Below are positions 1 through 9,199 of a stretch of 64,000 nucleotides of DNA, piece by piece. The notes below the pieces were generated by a model. That model ran no database searches. It was not told the origin of the DNA and saw nothing but the letters and a program-made list of their open reading frames with translations. Source of the DNA: Sulfitobacter dubius (GTDB lineage Bacteria > Pseudomonadota > Alphaproteobacteria > Rhodobacterales > Rhodobacteraceae). Location: the NCBI RefSeq assembly GCF_900113435.1, contig NZ_FOPG01000001.1:1209230-1273229 (forward strand), given 5' to 3'. Made by a program: the position numbers and the translations under genes. Positions within the stretch are counted from its first letter, which is position 1, and each line of letters opens with the position of its first letter.

Positions 1-22
1 TGATGATTACATCGTGTAGCAT

Positions 23-469
23 TTAAGGTTCTTTCTGTTTGAGCAGCGCGGCATATCGCATAGAGAAATCTGCGGTGAGGTCGGAAAGTGTGATTTCTCC
101 AAAGCGTGCCAAAAGCAAGGCTTCGGCCTCGGCAAAGCTTTGGTCCAGCGCCGCGTTGACGGTCTGTTCGACTAGACATTCTGGGGCCTCGTTACGGTTG
201 CCGACGGCAAACAGCGCGGGCTCGCCCAAGGCATCATGCAACTGGCGCAGCGAGATGGTGTTGAGATCGGCCGTAATGCGCCACCCCCCAGCATGACCAC
301 GATCCGAGGCAACGATACCGGCGTCCCGCAAAAAACCCATGGTCCGCCGAACAACGACAGGATTAGTGCCAAGGCATTTTGCTAGATCGCCGGATGTCAT
401 AGGTACTTCACGCTCTGCCATATGAAGGAGCGCGTGCAAAACTGAGGAAAGGCGGCTATCACGCTTCAT
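23..469 (-). CDS. Rrf2-family transcriptional regulator
   Basis: 148 residues, the usual length for Rrf2 proteins. An N-terminal winged helix runs over about residues 5-65, with the family's pattern of a recognition helix (NPVVVRRTMGFLR) followed by a Gly-rich wing (GHAGGWRI). Only one Cys lies in the C-terminal half (APECLVEQ), so the three-Cys Fe-S ligand set of IscR/NsrR is absent; it fits better with single-Cys, redox- or electrophile-sensing members (YwnA-like). That sensing role is inferred. The start ATG directly abuts an inverted repeat at 471-485, suggesting autoregulation. A plus-strand gene that it once controlled divergently may have been displaced by the accessory DNA that begins just downstream. 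Confidence 0.88.
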   Translation of the reverse strand: MKRDSRLSSVLHALLHMAEREVPMTSGDLAKCLGTNPVVVRRTMGFLRDAGIVASDRGHAGGWRITADLNTISLRQLHDALGEPALFAVGNRNEAPECLVEQTVNAALDQSFAEAEALLLARFGEITLSDLTADFSMRYAALLKQKEP

Positions 470-470
470 G

Positions 471-485
471 TAACTTCAATAGTTA
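471..485. promoter_or_regulatory. Inverted repeat, probable Rrf2 operator
   Basis: TAACT-N5-AGTTA is a perfect dyad one base upstream of the Rrf2 start codon. A TATAAT hexamer at 495-500 on the plus strand could be the -10 of a divergent promoter; no good -35 is visible. The size and AT-rich half-sites fit an Rrf2 dimer site. Binding by the adjacent protein is inferred. Confidence 0.5.
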
Positions 486-526
486 TGAATCGGGTATAAT
501 GTCAAGCATGGGCCCATTTCCCAAAT

Positions 527-1381
527 GTGGATGCGCCGCACTGGCTTGAATCCGGCACTCTTCTAACCGCACCGCAGGGGCGCGCAATTTTGCAAGCAAC
601 GCATTCAAATTTTACTAACAGCATGGAACCAAAGCGCGGTCTATGGCAGCATCCTGAAATGATCGAATTCTGCACTCTCGCCGACGACCACCCCGACCTA
701 GCGCAGTCTCCACTACTGCGAGGGGCTTTGCTGATCCTGCAATATACGCAAAAGCACGGATCAATTGGCCTCACCAAAACCAAGGCCTTCAAACGCGTCT
801 TCGTCCATTGGGCTGTAGAGCATTTTGAATGGCCTGGCAGAAATGCAGAAAAAATGTTTCGCTACAATAAGGTGATTAATGAATACGAGTTCCCCCCGCT
901 CGAAATTCTGCATTTCCTCCTGATTTCGCTACGATTAGGACGTCACTTCAAAGGTGAGTTCCGGCCAACGAAACGTGGCACCGAGCTCTCACAAGCTCCT
1001 GGTCGACTGTTTGCAGAGTTGATCCCATACTTTGTCCTCCATGTGGATCACGCTTCCTATGCCCGCCTCGACGACCGTCCCTTCGGAAAATGGAACGTCT
1101 GGTTGAATGTGATCAACGTGGAAGCCGATCATGGCACTACTGAGGCTGCCTTGTTCGAAGCCTTCTATGATGAGCCACAAGATTGGCACACAGCAGGATG
1201 GCGTGAGATGGCCGCGTTTTCCTCTTACGTGCTGCGGCCGCTCGAATGGGCAGGACTATTGATCGAAATCCGCGAAGACGGCACTGACAAGCAGGTCTGC
1301 CATATGTTCAAAACCCCGCTCTGGCGTAGCGCGCTCAACCTTGACACCGATGACATGCTGCGGTCCACGCCCGTTCAGTGA
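527..1381 (+). CDS. Hypothetical protein, winged-helix-like C-terminus
   Basis: 284 residues from a GTG at 527. An internal ATG at 623 would give 252 residues, and neither start has a clear ribosome-binding site. I do not recognise the family with certainty. The segment around GSIGLTKTKAFKR, about residues 84-96, resembles a helical module seen in some plasmid-borne proteins of alphaproteobacteria. The last 60 residues alternate helix and strand as in a winged helix. There is no signal peptide or membrane segment. It precedes the large SMC-like ATPase by 363 bp on the same strand and shares its lower GC, so it may belong to the same transferred segment. Function unknown. Confidence 0.6.
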   Translation: MDAPHWLESGTLLTAPQGRAILQATHSNFTNSMEPKRGLWQHPEMIEFCTLADDHPDLAQSPLLRGALLILQYTQKHGSIGLTKTKAFKRVFVHWAVEHFEWPGRNAEKMFRYNKVINEYEFPPLEILHFLLISLRLGRHFKGEFRPTKRGTELSQAPGRLFAELIPYFVLHVDHASYARLDDRPFGKWNVWLNVINVEADHGTTEAALFEAFYDEPQDWHTAGWREMAAFSSYVLRPLEWAGLLIEIREDGTDKQVCHMFKTPLWRSALNLDTDDMLRSTPVQ

Positions 1382-1744
1382 GATGAATCTATCTCTAATT
1401 CAGACGTAATGCTGTTTGAGAGGGATACGGCCCAAACCAGCCGTTCACATGTCGGGTAGATTGCTGCGTTTGCGCTCCCGAAAGCCGAATTTAGTTTGGA
1501 CATGTCTCGGCTTAAAAAATTTCTTGACCGATTGCTGGTTTGCGTCGGCATGCACTCGCTTGGCGGGGTATTGAATGTCCTGTTTAGAGATCGAAAGAAG
1601 GGCCGTTCGCAATCGTGACGACCATGCGATCCACTCGTCGAAATCACCCAAATCGCGCCACGAGTCTCTTTTGATATTTCATAACTTCGAATTCGTTGTA
1701 GAGTTGTTGACAAGAAGCTTGGCTCGCCCAGTGCATTATCGAGA
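1382..1744. other. Gap upstream of the SMC-like gene
   Basis: AT-rich 363 bp with no convincing gene. A minus-strand open frame at 1445-1651 encodes 68 residues of plausible composition (basic C-terminus) but opens with TTG after an in-frame stop and has no clear ribosome-binding site. It may be a gene fragment. No terminator or repeat was recognised. Confidence 0.4.
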
Positions 1745-4700
1745 ATGAGTAATTTTATGAACGACGGAACCATACACGAAGCTAGAGCACTCCACCTTCT
1801 CACTACAGACAGCCTGCTAACTGATTTGGTATTGGGCAGGCGCGTGGCTATCGCAGGCGGTAACACGGTAAACTTTGAAAGCGCGGACACACGAAATGTA
1901 TTAGAGTGGTATCGAACTAACACTGACAAATGGCACCGCAATCTAAATGCCCAAGACGTTGAAGCAATTGTAGATCGAATTAGCCGTGAGATTCCGGAGA
2001 GCTTAGCCTCTTCTTTGACAGACGTCCCGCATCTAAAAAGAGTGCTCACACTTAAAAGGGTTGTTGCTCATAGATTTGCTGGCTTGCATTCATTCGGCTT
2101 AGCGCGAACGCCGCCGGAAAACTTCGTGTTCGAAATTGAACAGGGAGTAACTCTTCTTGAGGGAGCCAACGGTTCTGGCAAGACATCGGTCGCAAATGCA
2201 ATTGTTTGGTGTTTGACTGGCCACCTTATTAGGTCGCAACGAGAACCGGAATCGGGCCCTACTGAGTTTGAATGCGAGGTAAAAGCACAAAACGGTGATT
2301 TGGCGCGTCACATGATGTCTGCCGTTACTCCTATGCCCCATGCAGGAGATGATCTGCCGGAGCAGGGTAAACCAATCATTGCAGATACTTGGGTTGAATT
2401 GTTTTTTGTTGACAGCGAAGGGATCGAACTTCCGCCTTTGAGGAGAGAGCAAAGCAGGACAACGAGAGGTAGGGTAGTAGAGAACCCTCCCGATCTAAAG
2501 GCGGTTGGCCTTGATCCAATTGCGTGGCAGATGGCGACTACCATGCCAGCCTTGTTGCCCTTCCTTTCAGTCGGTTCAACGTCTCAACTCGGTCATGCAG
2601 TTGCTAAGCTAACGGGGTTAGCTTCTCTCGTTGATCTCTCAAAGCACGCTCAAAAGACCAAAGATAGGATTTCAAGCCGACTGATCAAAGAACTTGACGA
2701 CAAATGTGGAGAGCTAATCTCCAAATATGGGGAGTCTGTATCGGACATCGAGCGAACAGCGACGGAACATTCTGATCTTGAACTCGATTTCACAGTTCCA
2801 ATCATTAGTTCGGAACGAGCAGAAGATGGCCTCCAAAGGCTTCAGAACTATTTCGAGGGAGTAAAGGCACAGGCGTTTAATGACGCAAAGGCTGTCTTAG
2901 GAGCAGAATTCGATCCCGAAGATCGCTCTTCGCGTTCGGAACTTGAAAAGCAGATACATCCTGCTCTAGCTCAACTGAAAGCGGTCAGAGACTTACCGTC
3001 TATGTCTCGAGTTGTGAAAATGATGTTAGTGACTGACGACGAAGAAGCTCTTGCTCGTCGCCTCCTAAAGCAAATCATGTCCGAGGCGGGCAAGCTAAAT
3101 GCACTAATTGCAGATCGACCACTCGCAAGTAGAGCCCAGCTATATGCGCGGATTTCTGACTGGTTAAGCCTTAGTCAGCAATCGATGGAGAAAAACTGTC
3201 CAGTTTGCATTCAAAATATTGAAAATAGGATTGATCCAGTAACCGGCAGACCGATAATAGATCACATTGGTGACGCCGCAGCGGACAAAGAGTTCATCTC
3301 AAAGTCGATTGCTCAGTGGTCCGAGAATTGGGCCGGACGGTTGAGTATGGAGCTATCAGGCACATTATCCTCTGAACTTCGACTTAAGCTGCCGCACAAG
3401 CCGGTCGAATTGATGACAAGGACCTTCACGGTCGAGCTTTTTGAAGCGGATTGTTTCCAGGGTGTTCTGGCATCTCTTTCTCGGAGTGTATCAGAGTTAG
3501 TCAAGATCGAAAGCGAAAAGCTAACGGAATACGAAACGCAGGCAAAAGTGGACTTTCCTGTACTCGACAACGATCAAGCAGATGAGCTTGCAGCACTAGT
3601 ATCTAAGTTGGAGAAAATACTTAGTTTCGTTCAGTGGATCAAGGAAAATCGACCGTCTCTTCGTGAGTTTCAAATTGCAGTTGTAAAAGGAGAAGAGACA
3701 GAGGGTTTAGAAAACCCAGCAATTGAAGCGAAGTTGAATCGCTTGTTGGTTGTTGTTGATGGTGTCGCTCCTTTGAACTCTGCACTGCAGTGTGTCTCGC
3801 GGTTAAAAAATTGCGAAACGAACTATAGAGCCACCATCAAAAAAATTGCCCTCTGTCAAAGGGCGGAACTCGCATGTGAAGAGCTGATACCCTTGGGCGC
3901 ACTTGCGGAAGCGCAGGTTAAGGAGCTGCGAACCCTTCTACAAGATCGAGCGGAGTATTGGAGGAATGCCGTTTACCAGAATGCCACCACTTATGCACCG
4001 GAACTTACGGGCACTGAGTTGGATGCAAAAGGGGTACTCGGTCTAAAAGTTGGACGCATGGGGGTGGAAGGGCCAGCCCAGCACCTTGCAAATGCTTCGG
4101 CCCTTCGTGGTTCATTGCTTGGATTCTTCTTAGCATTTCGTGAACACGTTTTAGAGGTGAGAGGCGGCCTAAAGCTTTTAGTTTTGGACGATCCGCAAGA
4201 CCTATTAGACAACGACAATAAGATCAGGCTTGCAAGAGGAATAACACGGCTTGCAGAAAACTTGGTTCAGGTATTGGCTACTACGCACGATAAGAACTTT
4301 GCTCGAGCGCTAGTGCAGGAAAACCGGAGCGCCAATCGCGTGCGGCACCTTTCAGTGCATCCTGTCCACGTGGATCGTCCTGTCCTGATGCTCTCGCCGT
4401 CCATTGAGGAAGTCGACAAAAAGAGGGAGGCGTTCAGACGTAATAACGATGCCCACAATCTCGCGCAGGACTACGCATCGGATTTGAGGGTCTTTTTAGA
4501 AGCCCGAATAGGGGACTTGTTTGATGGAAGTCTGAACCCAGCATACGCTAACCCTACGCAAGCCCCAACGTTGATTCCTTTGCTAGACAAACTAAAGTCG
4601 CTTGTCTCGAGCGGTATCGGTGAACTTGCTACCGACCCAGTCGTAAAACGATTTGCCAAACATCCTGCCTTTGAAAGTGGGGCGGAAGCCCGACGCATTC

Positions 4701-5677
4701 TGAACCAGTCCCATCATGACAAACAATCTATTCAATACATGGATGTTAAAAACGTCGAGGATCAGTTTAGCGATTTAAGAACCTCCGTCGAGAAGGTCCA
4801 CCAACAGTTCCGTTTCCATAAATGGCGTGAGCCATTGATAGAGGCGCCAATTGTGGACGATCCATTAGTTGAACTACCGTCGATGGTGAAACCCGACTTC
4901 AATGTTCCAATTTGTCCCGATTTGGCAGCGTTCACGGCTGATATCTTAGGCGAAGGGTCACAAGAGATACTCGACGAGTACCAGTCGAGTGACTGGTTCG
5001 ATGGCAAATCATTGTTCTTCATTCGAGGCGAAAGTCTTGGATTTTCGATACCATCGGGTGCCATAGCCATTGTTAACTCTCAGCCCTACGCTGGAGGCGA
5101 CCAAAACCTAGTTATCTCAACGTTGGGTGAAAAAGTGTTCGCTCGGAGAATGTTGAAGCCGCGAGATGCAACCGGAGTTTCACTTACGGCTGAGATACCT
5201 GATCCGCGAAATCGGCGCACAACTTTGCTGTTCGATCAAGGAAAACTAAAAATCTACAAGATTGTCGGTGTGATTTTTGCAAACATACCCACTCCTCCTG
5301 GTGGTCATGAAGCTACACAGATCGACAACGCCCCTGAGTTACGCAATGTTGAACTGGCTTATCGTGTGCGAGAGGAAAGCGCTGTGCCGTTGGTGTTGCC
5401 CGGACAAGTCGTGCTTGGCGGGCCTAGGATTCTGCCTGATGAATTGGACCGTTTTATCGGGTCATTAGTTGCTCTTTCGCTGTCAGACGGGCGAAACGTT
5501 CTTAAGCGTATCGGAACCAAGCTCGGTGGCGCGAGCAGTCATCTCCGCCAGTTCGAAACAATCGGTGGTTTAGGTGCGTCAATCGTCGTGGCAACTGCCC
5601 CGACACAGATAGGCCGCGACTTTCCAGTGATATTGTCAGCAAGACGCGTTTTGTGCGTTTTGTATGATATGACCTGA
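1745..5677 (+). CDS. Rad50/SMC-like ATPase with zinc-hook motif and probable LexA/S24-like C-terminal domain
   Basis: 1310 residues. The Walker A motif GANGSGKTS spans residues 140-148 (Lys146). A long helical middle region carries a CPVC zinc-hook-like motif at 485-488, as at the apex of Rad50 coiled coils. A signature-like region (NASALRGSLLGFF) comes next, then Walker B LVLDDP with Asp815 and Asp816, and a switch-His segment (LATTHD). The head is therefore assembled from both ends, as in SMC/Rad50 proteins. Some 450 residues follow. Around residues 1090-1180 I see the spacing of a LexA/S24 peptidase fold: a GES motif with Ser1097, a GDQNLVI strand, FARRML with Arg1134 where the catalytic Lys usually sits, and a final IVGVIF strand. 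That part is inference from motif spacing. The gene is AT-richer than the chromosome-like flanks, and no partner nuclease is adjacent. A stand-alone anti-phage or DNA-repair ATPase is the likeliest role. A second ATG lies at 1757. Confidence 0.8.
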   Translation: MSNFMNDGTIHEARALHLLTTDSLLTDLVLGRRVAIAGGNTVNFESADTRNVLEWYRTNTDKWHRNLNAQDVEAIVDRISREIPESLASSLTDVPHLKRVLTLKRVVAHRFAGLHSFGLARTPPENFVFEIEQGVTLLEGANGSGKTSVANAIVWCLTGHLIRSQREPESGPTEFECEVKAQNGDLARHMMSAVTPMPHAGDDLPEQGKPIIADTWVELFFVDSEGIELPPLRREQSRTTRGRVVENPPDLKAVGLDPIAWQMATTMPALLPFLSVGSTSQLGHAVAKLTGLASLVDLSKHAQKTKDRISSRLIKELDDKCGELISKYGESVSDIERTATEHSDLELDFTVPIISSERAEDGLQRLQNYFEGVKAQAFNDAKAVLGAEFDPEDRSSRSELEKQIHPALAQLKAVRDLPSMSRVVKMMLVTDDEEALARRLLKQIMSEAGKLNALIADRPLASRAQLYARISDWLSLSQQSMEKNCPVCIQNIENRIDPVTGRPIIDHIGDAAADKEFISKSIAQWSENWAGRLSMELSGTLSSELRLKLPHKPVELMTRTFTVELFEADCFQGVLASLSRSVSELVKIESEKLTEYETQAKVDFPVLDNDQADELAALVSKLEKILSFVQWIKENRPSLREFQIAVVKGEETEGLENPAIEAKLNRLLVVVDGVAPLNSALQCVSRLKNCETNYRATIKKIALCQRAELACEELIPLGALAEAQVKELRTLLQDRAEYWRNAVYQNATTYAPELTGTELDAKGVLGLKVGRMGVEGPAQHLANASALRGSLLGFFLAFREHVLEVRGGLKLLVLDDPQDLLDNDNKIRLARGITRLAENLVQVLATTHDKNFARALVQENRSANRVRHLSVHPVHVDRPVLMLSPSIEEVDKKREAFRRNNDAHNLAQDYASDLRVFLEARIGDLFDGSLNPAYANPTQAPTLIPLLDKLKSLVSSGIGELATDPVVKRFAKHPAFESGAEARRILNQSHHDKQSIQYMDVKNVEDQFSDLRTSVEKVHQQFRFHKWREPLIEAPIVDDPLVELPSMVKPDFNVPICPDLAAFTADILGEGSQEILDEYQSSDWFDGKSLFFIRGESLGFSIPSGAIAIVNSQPYAGGDQNLVISTLGEKVFARRMLKPRDATGVSLTAEIPDPRNRRTTLLFDQGKLKIYKIVGVIFANIPTPPGGHEATQIDNAPELRNVELAYRVREESAVPLVLPGQVVLGGPRILPDELDRFIGSLVALSLSDGRNVLKRIGTKLGGASSHLRQFETIGGLGASIVVATAPTQIGRDFPVILSARRVLCVLYDMT

Positions 5678-5738
5678 GCCTTAAGTTCCCTCCAGCTCTG
5701 AGCGGAGTCCTTGGAGCTAAATCTTTGGCGTTAGGCCG

Positions 5739-6245
5739 TGACCTGCTCCCCATTGAGTCCGCTAATTTAGGTTAGCTCTGTTCAGGTTTTGGTCCTCTTC
5801 TGACCGGTTAGCATATTCCGCTGGCGTCAGGCCAGCGAGGCTTGTGTGCGGACGGTGCTGGTTGAAGTCGTTACGCCACGCAGCGATCAACCGGCGGGCA
5901 TGACGTAGATTGTCGAACAGGTGCTCGTTCAGACATTCATCCCGCATCCTCCCGTTGAAACTTTCCACAAACCCGTTTTGCATCGGCTTCCCCGGTGCGA
6001 TGTAGTGCCAGTCGACCTTGCGGTCTTCCTGCCATTTCAGGATCGCATTGGAGGTTAGTTCTGTGCCGTTATCGCTGACCACCATGCAGGGGTATCCACG
6101 CATTTCAGCGATCCTGTCCAACTCACGCGCAACGCGGTCTCCAGACAGAGACGTATCGACCACGGCAGCCAAACATTCGCGACTGAAGTCGTCGATCACG
6201 TTCAGAATGCGGAACCGACGACCGAGCCTCTGGTGTGGAGCTTTC
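5739..6245 (-). mobile_element. Truncated IS3-family element
   Basis: The fragment keeps one terminus, starting TGACCTGCTCCCC at 5739, which looks like an IS3-family terminal inverted repeat, plus the C-terminal part of the transposase. The other terminus, ORF A and the first part of ORF B are missing. The inner break is near 6245, where IS sequence fuses to the 3' end of a neighbouring gene. The element cannot transpose by itself. Confidence 0.8.
5762..6245 (-). pseudogene. IS3-family transposase ORF B, C-terminal fragment
   Basis: The reading frame gives about 160 residues of an IS3 ORF B integrase core (full length is usually about 270). All three DDE residues remain: Asp in the VIDDFSR motif, Asp in SDNGTE, and Glu in [12 protein letters not shown]. 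The typical C-terminal [16 protein letters not shown] block is also present. The frame runs upstream past the first possible start (GTG at 6199) into the junction near 6245 without a start codon, so this is a remnant rather than a functional gene. Confidence 0.85.
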
Positions 6246-7197
6246 TCAATTCTGAGTAAGCTGCACGCACACCAGAGGTGAACTGAGCCACCTCTTTGTC
6301 AAAGGCAGCTCTCAGCTCAGCCACGTCACCCGCAATCGCTGCGCAGTCCGCTAAAAGTGATTTGGTCCGGACCTGGCTCATGGCTGCGGAAGAAGAGAAA
6401 ACGATGTGAGTGTAGTTTGGTTCAGCGTCACTGAACCAGTCTTTATCTTCAATAACCCAAACAGCAACTTTCTTGCCGTCAAAATGTTCTGCTAAAAGTT
6501 CTTCACGCCGTTCCTGTTTGATGTCGAAAATAGCCTTGGACAGCGCACGATACAAAGCCTCGAGGCCTTGGGCTCTCAGCCGGAAATCTAGGGTTACCAG
6601 ACCTTCTCCAGCCGGTACGCCGTGACTGGGTCCTTCGATATATTCGAACGGCACTAGCTCCATAAGTAGGTCTAATCCGATGCGCTCAAGCGCCCCTAGA
6701 ATAAATCCATTTCGACTCCACATAGCACCGTATCGGAGTTCTCCCTGCTTTAGATAGCGCACCCATTCGCCGCCCATGGTGTCGCGATAGACCTGAGCGT
6801 CGCCATTGATCTCCTCATCTGCGCGAACTCTCTCCTGCCAATCGTGAAGCTCTCGGTCGTAATCTGCGATAGTGCGGAACGATAAAGCTGTTTGGTTGTA
6901 GGGCAGATATTCATTCCAGCTGAAGAAGTCTTCACCCACCCCTTCAACCTGCTGCGTATATGCGTTCAACCGATGCGATTCATTGCCTGATAAATCAAGA
7001 TCGCCATTATCGATGGCGCTAATTTCCTCAGGGGTCTTCCCCAGCGCGTGCCGTAGCGGATGGCGCCTGATTGCGTCATTTCCCGATAGCGCCCAAGCCG
7101 CACGCTGTGCCTCCCGATCCTCGAAGCTGAAGCTGAGATAGTCCGGGGCGCATTGCAACAAAGCTTTCCGTACTTCGGGACTGAGATGCACAAGCAT
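6202..7197 (-). CDS. Hypothetical protein with IS-derived C-terminus
   Basis: 331 residues, no recognised family. The protein is acidic and soluble, with no membrane segment or signal peptide. The N-terminal half is rich in charged helices; the C-terminal half has a strand-rich block ([13 protein letters not shown]). The last 12 or so codons ([12 protein letters not shown] and stop) are read out of frame from the IS3 remnant, so the original C-terminus has been lost. The ORF remains intact for more than 300 codons, so a slightly shortened product may still be made. It is divergent from the AAA+ operon 370 bp away. Confidence 0.6.
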   Translation of the reverse strand: MLVHLSPEVRKALLQCAPDYLSFSFEDREAQRAAWALSGNDAIRRHPLRHALGKTPEEISAIDNGDLDLSGNESHRLNAYTQQVEGVGEDFFSWNEYLPYNQTALSFRTIADYDRELHDWQERVRADEEINGDAQVYRDTMGGEWVRYLKQGELRYGAMWSRNGFILGALERIGLDLLMELVPFEYIEGPSHGVPAGEGLVTLDFRLRAQGLEALYRALSKAIFDIKQERREELLAEHFDGKKVAVWVIEDKDWFSDAEPNYTHIVFSSSAAMSQVRTKSLLADCAAIAGDVAELRAAFDKEVAQFTSGVRAAYSELRKLHTRGSVVGSAF

Positions 7198-7566
7198 CAG
7201 ATTCGAGTTGGGGTTTCATAGATATCCTAAAAGATCCTACGGCAGAGGTTCGGTGTGAGCGGGTCAACAGGGAGCTGGGAAGCCCACGCGTTACCAGCCT
7301 AAAGAGCATGTCGCTCTAACCACCAGCAACCTTCCTGAACCTGCGTTTAAGCAACCGAAATTGAAACTCTTGACCATCTCGATCTTCAAAAGTTGAATTT
7401 CCCCTTGCCAAACAACCCGAAGATGCATAATAATACAATTATGTCACGCAGCATCCTCATATCATTCAACGATTGATATAACCCCTTCCCGGGGCTTAGC
7501 AGGGTCGCGTCTACATTTCTCGAAAACTACAGCGCTGCGAAGCCCCATCTGACTATTTGTTTTCGG
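7198..7566. other. Intergenic region between divergent genes
   Basis: No gene seen. On the minus strand, about 7250-7335 reads like a decayed tRNA 5' half: GGTTAGAGC followed by a GCTCT that pairs with AGAGC across a 5-nt loop, then a GTGGGCTTCCCA hairpin. No canonical T-loop or acceptor stem is present. A small CCCC/GGGG hairpin lies near 7482-7495. The region presumably carries the promoters of both flanking genes. Confidence 0.35.
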
Positions 7567-8622
7567 ATGGCCGACATGACAGTTAAAATTCCCTTCCTTA
7601 CCCGAGTCCGCTACTTTTCAGTGGAGACTGACCGCGTTGAGGGTCGCCTTACATCCCACCTTGAGCGCTTGCGAAGCGCGAAAGCCAATCAGCACGAAAT
7701 CGATCTGACCGAGGATGACGAGGCGAAGATTAAAAGGCGTGCGAAGTTCATTCGTAACCTCCGGCAAGGCTATGTTTCGGCTCGCAGCTTGAAGAATGAG
7801 GATCGCGTCCCTCTAAAGAAAGTATCGCGGGGGGTTACCCTTAACGGCCCTGTATCTGTCGATGAAGTGGATGATCTGGGAGCCGCACTTCACGAAGAAA
7901 TGCCTTGGATGCAGCCAGTGACCGAAAAGATTTGGCTCGACATGCGCAATCACATCCAATCTGGCGGAGTCGGAACCAAGTTTTCGCCGACTCTAATGAT
8001 TGGCCCACCAGGAATTGGGAAGTCGCATCTTGCTCGGCATTTGGGCGCACTAAGCCAGACCCCATCCGTAATCGTTGATGTGTCAGCCGCCACTGAAGGT
8101 TTCGGCGTAGTGGGCAGCCAAAGGACTTGGAGTAGCTCCACCCCCGGCCGGCCAGTGCAGACAATTCTCGACACGAGCGTTGGCAACCCAATCGTTGTGG
8201 TTGATGAGATCTGCAAGGCTGGCATTGCCAACTCTACCAGTGGCGCAAGTACGTCTGTCCTGCATGCGCTATTGGGGCTGTTGGAGCCGGTCAGCGCCCG
8301 CAACTGGGATTGCCCATACTACCAGACCAGTTTTGACATGAGCCACGTCAACTGGATCCTCACTGCAAACCTCAGGGACAAGATCCCCGACGCCCTCCGT
8401 TCTCGTATGCGCATTGTCTCGGTGCCCGCCTTAACCACGGATCACCTCATCAAGTTTGCCGAAAAGCAGGTGAGCAACCGCGGGCTGCGGGACGAAATCG
8501 TCGAGGACATTCTACGACTGCTCTCCGCTTATCCGGAGCGGCACCCGATGCGAAACTTGCGCACTGTCACAAAGCACCTCGATGACATTGAGGCCTTGTG
8601 CAGAATGCCAATCTTGATGTGA
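7567..8622 (+). CDS. AAA+ ATPase, Lon-type ATPase module without protease domain
   Basis: 351 residues. A charged N-terminal region (1-125) precedes an AAA+ core with Walker A GPPGIGKSH (Lys152), Walker B IVVVDEI (Asp213, Glu214), a sensor-1-like ILTAN segment and an Arg-finger-like SRMRI. The motif order resembles the ATPase part of Lon, but there is no Ser-Lys protease domain. An ATG at 7576 is an alternative start. It is the first gene of a tight operon: the metallophosphoesterase begins 14 bp after its stop and overlaps a cREC gene. Family knowledge suggests an NTP-driven remodeller. Supplying substrate to the phosphoesterase is inferred from the operon alone. Confidence 0.78.
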   Translation: MADMTVKIPFLTRVRYFSVETDRVEGRLTSHLERLRSAKANQHEIDLTEDDEAKIKRRAKFIRNLRQGYVSARSLKNEDRVPLKKVSRGVTLNGPVSVDEVDDLGAALHEEMPWMQPVTEKIWLDMRNHIQSGGVGTKFSPTLMIGPPGIGKSHLARHLGALSQTPSVIVDVSAATEGFGVVGSQRTWSSSTPGRPVQTILDTSVGNPIVVVDEICKAGIANSTSGASTSVLHALLGLLEPVSARNWDCPYYQTSFDMSHVNWILTANLRDKIPDALRSRMRIVSVPALTTDHLIKFAEKQVSNRGLRDEIVEDILRLLSAYPERHPMRNLRTVTKHLDDIEALCRMPILM

Positions 8623-8635
8623 AGAGGTACTGCTC

Positions 8636-9199
8636 ATGGCAAATTGGTACACCGCCGATCTTCATTTCAATCACTCGAACATCATCCAGCATTGCTCGCG
8701 CCCCTTCGGTTCAGCCAAGGAGATGGATAAAGAACTCTTGCGGCGAATGCAGTGCGTTGATGAGGACGATGACCTGTGGATCCTAGGTGATTTCGCATTC
8801 GCAAGAAATGCCGAAAGCAGGCGCTATGTTGCCGAGCTTTACGAAGCTGTTCCTGGACGCAAACATCTCGTTCGAGGAAACCACGACCACAAAAGCACCC
8901 TGAGCCTTCCTTGGTCGTCAGTACAGGATCTTGCAGAAATCAAGGACAATGACCAGAATCTTGTCTTGTGCCACTATCCTTTGCTTACTTGGAATAGGGC
9001 GAGGTACGGGGCCCTGCACCTGTTCGGCCATGTACACGATCAATTCTCTGGGTATGCGGGTGCCCTGAACGTCGGGGTAGATTGCTGGGATTTCAGGCCC
9101 TTGAGACTGTCCAAAATCCAATCTCAAGTTAGACGCCTTGTATCCCGGCCCGCAATTTGGGTTGATGGGAACAACGACAAAAAAAAGCAAAGCAAATGA
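8636..9199 (+). CDS. Calcineurin-like metallophosphoesterase
   Basis: 187 residues with the full dinuclear-metal motif set: DLH (Asp8, His10), GDF (Asp52), GNHDH (Asn82, His83), CHYP (His113) and GHVH (His132, His134). The opening TADLHFNHSNI and the RPF block are typical of the short phosphoesterases found in phages and mobile DNA. No signal peptide, so cytoplasmic. The stop overlaps the start of the cREC gene (ATGA), implying translational coupling. A run of eight A near 9179-9186 just before the stop could promote slippage into the next frame. Together with cREC, a role on RNA ends or cyclic phosphates is likely; the substrate cannot be read from sequence. Confidence 0.87.
   Translation: MANWYTADLHFNHSNIIQHCSRPFGSAKEMDKELLRRMQCVDEDDDLWILGDFAFARNAESRRYVAELYEAVPGRKHLVRGNHDHKSTLSLPWSSVQDLAEIKDNDQNLVLCHYPLLTWNRARYGALHLFGHVHDQFSGYAGALNVGVDCWDFRPLRLSKIQSQVRRLVSRPAIWVDGNNDKKKQSK

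Noticed and set aside
7198..7566. Complete tRNA gene
   Set aside because: Only a D-arm-like piece and an unrelated hairpin; no acceptor stem, T-loop or proper anticodon stem.
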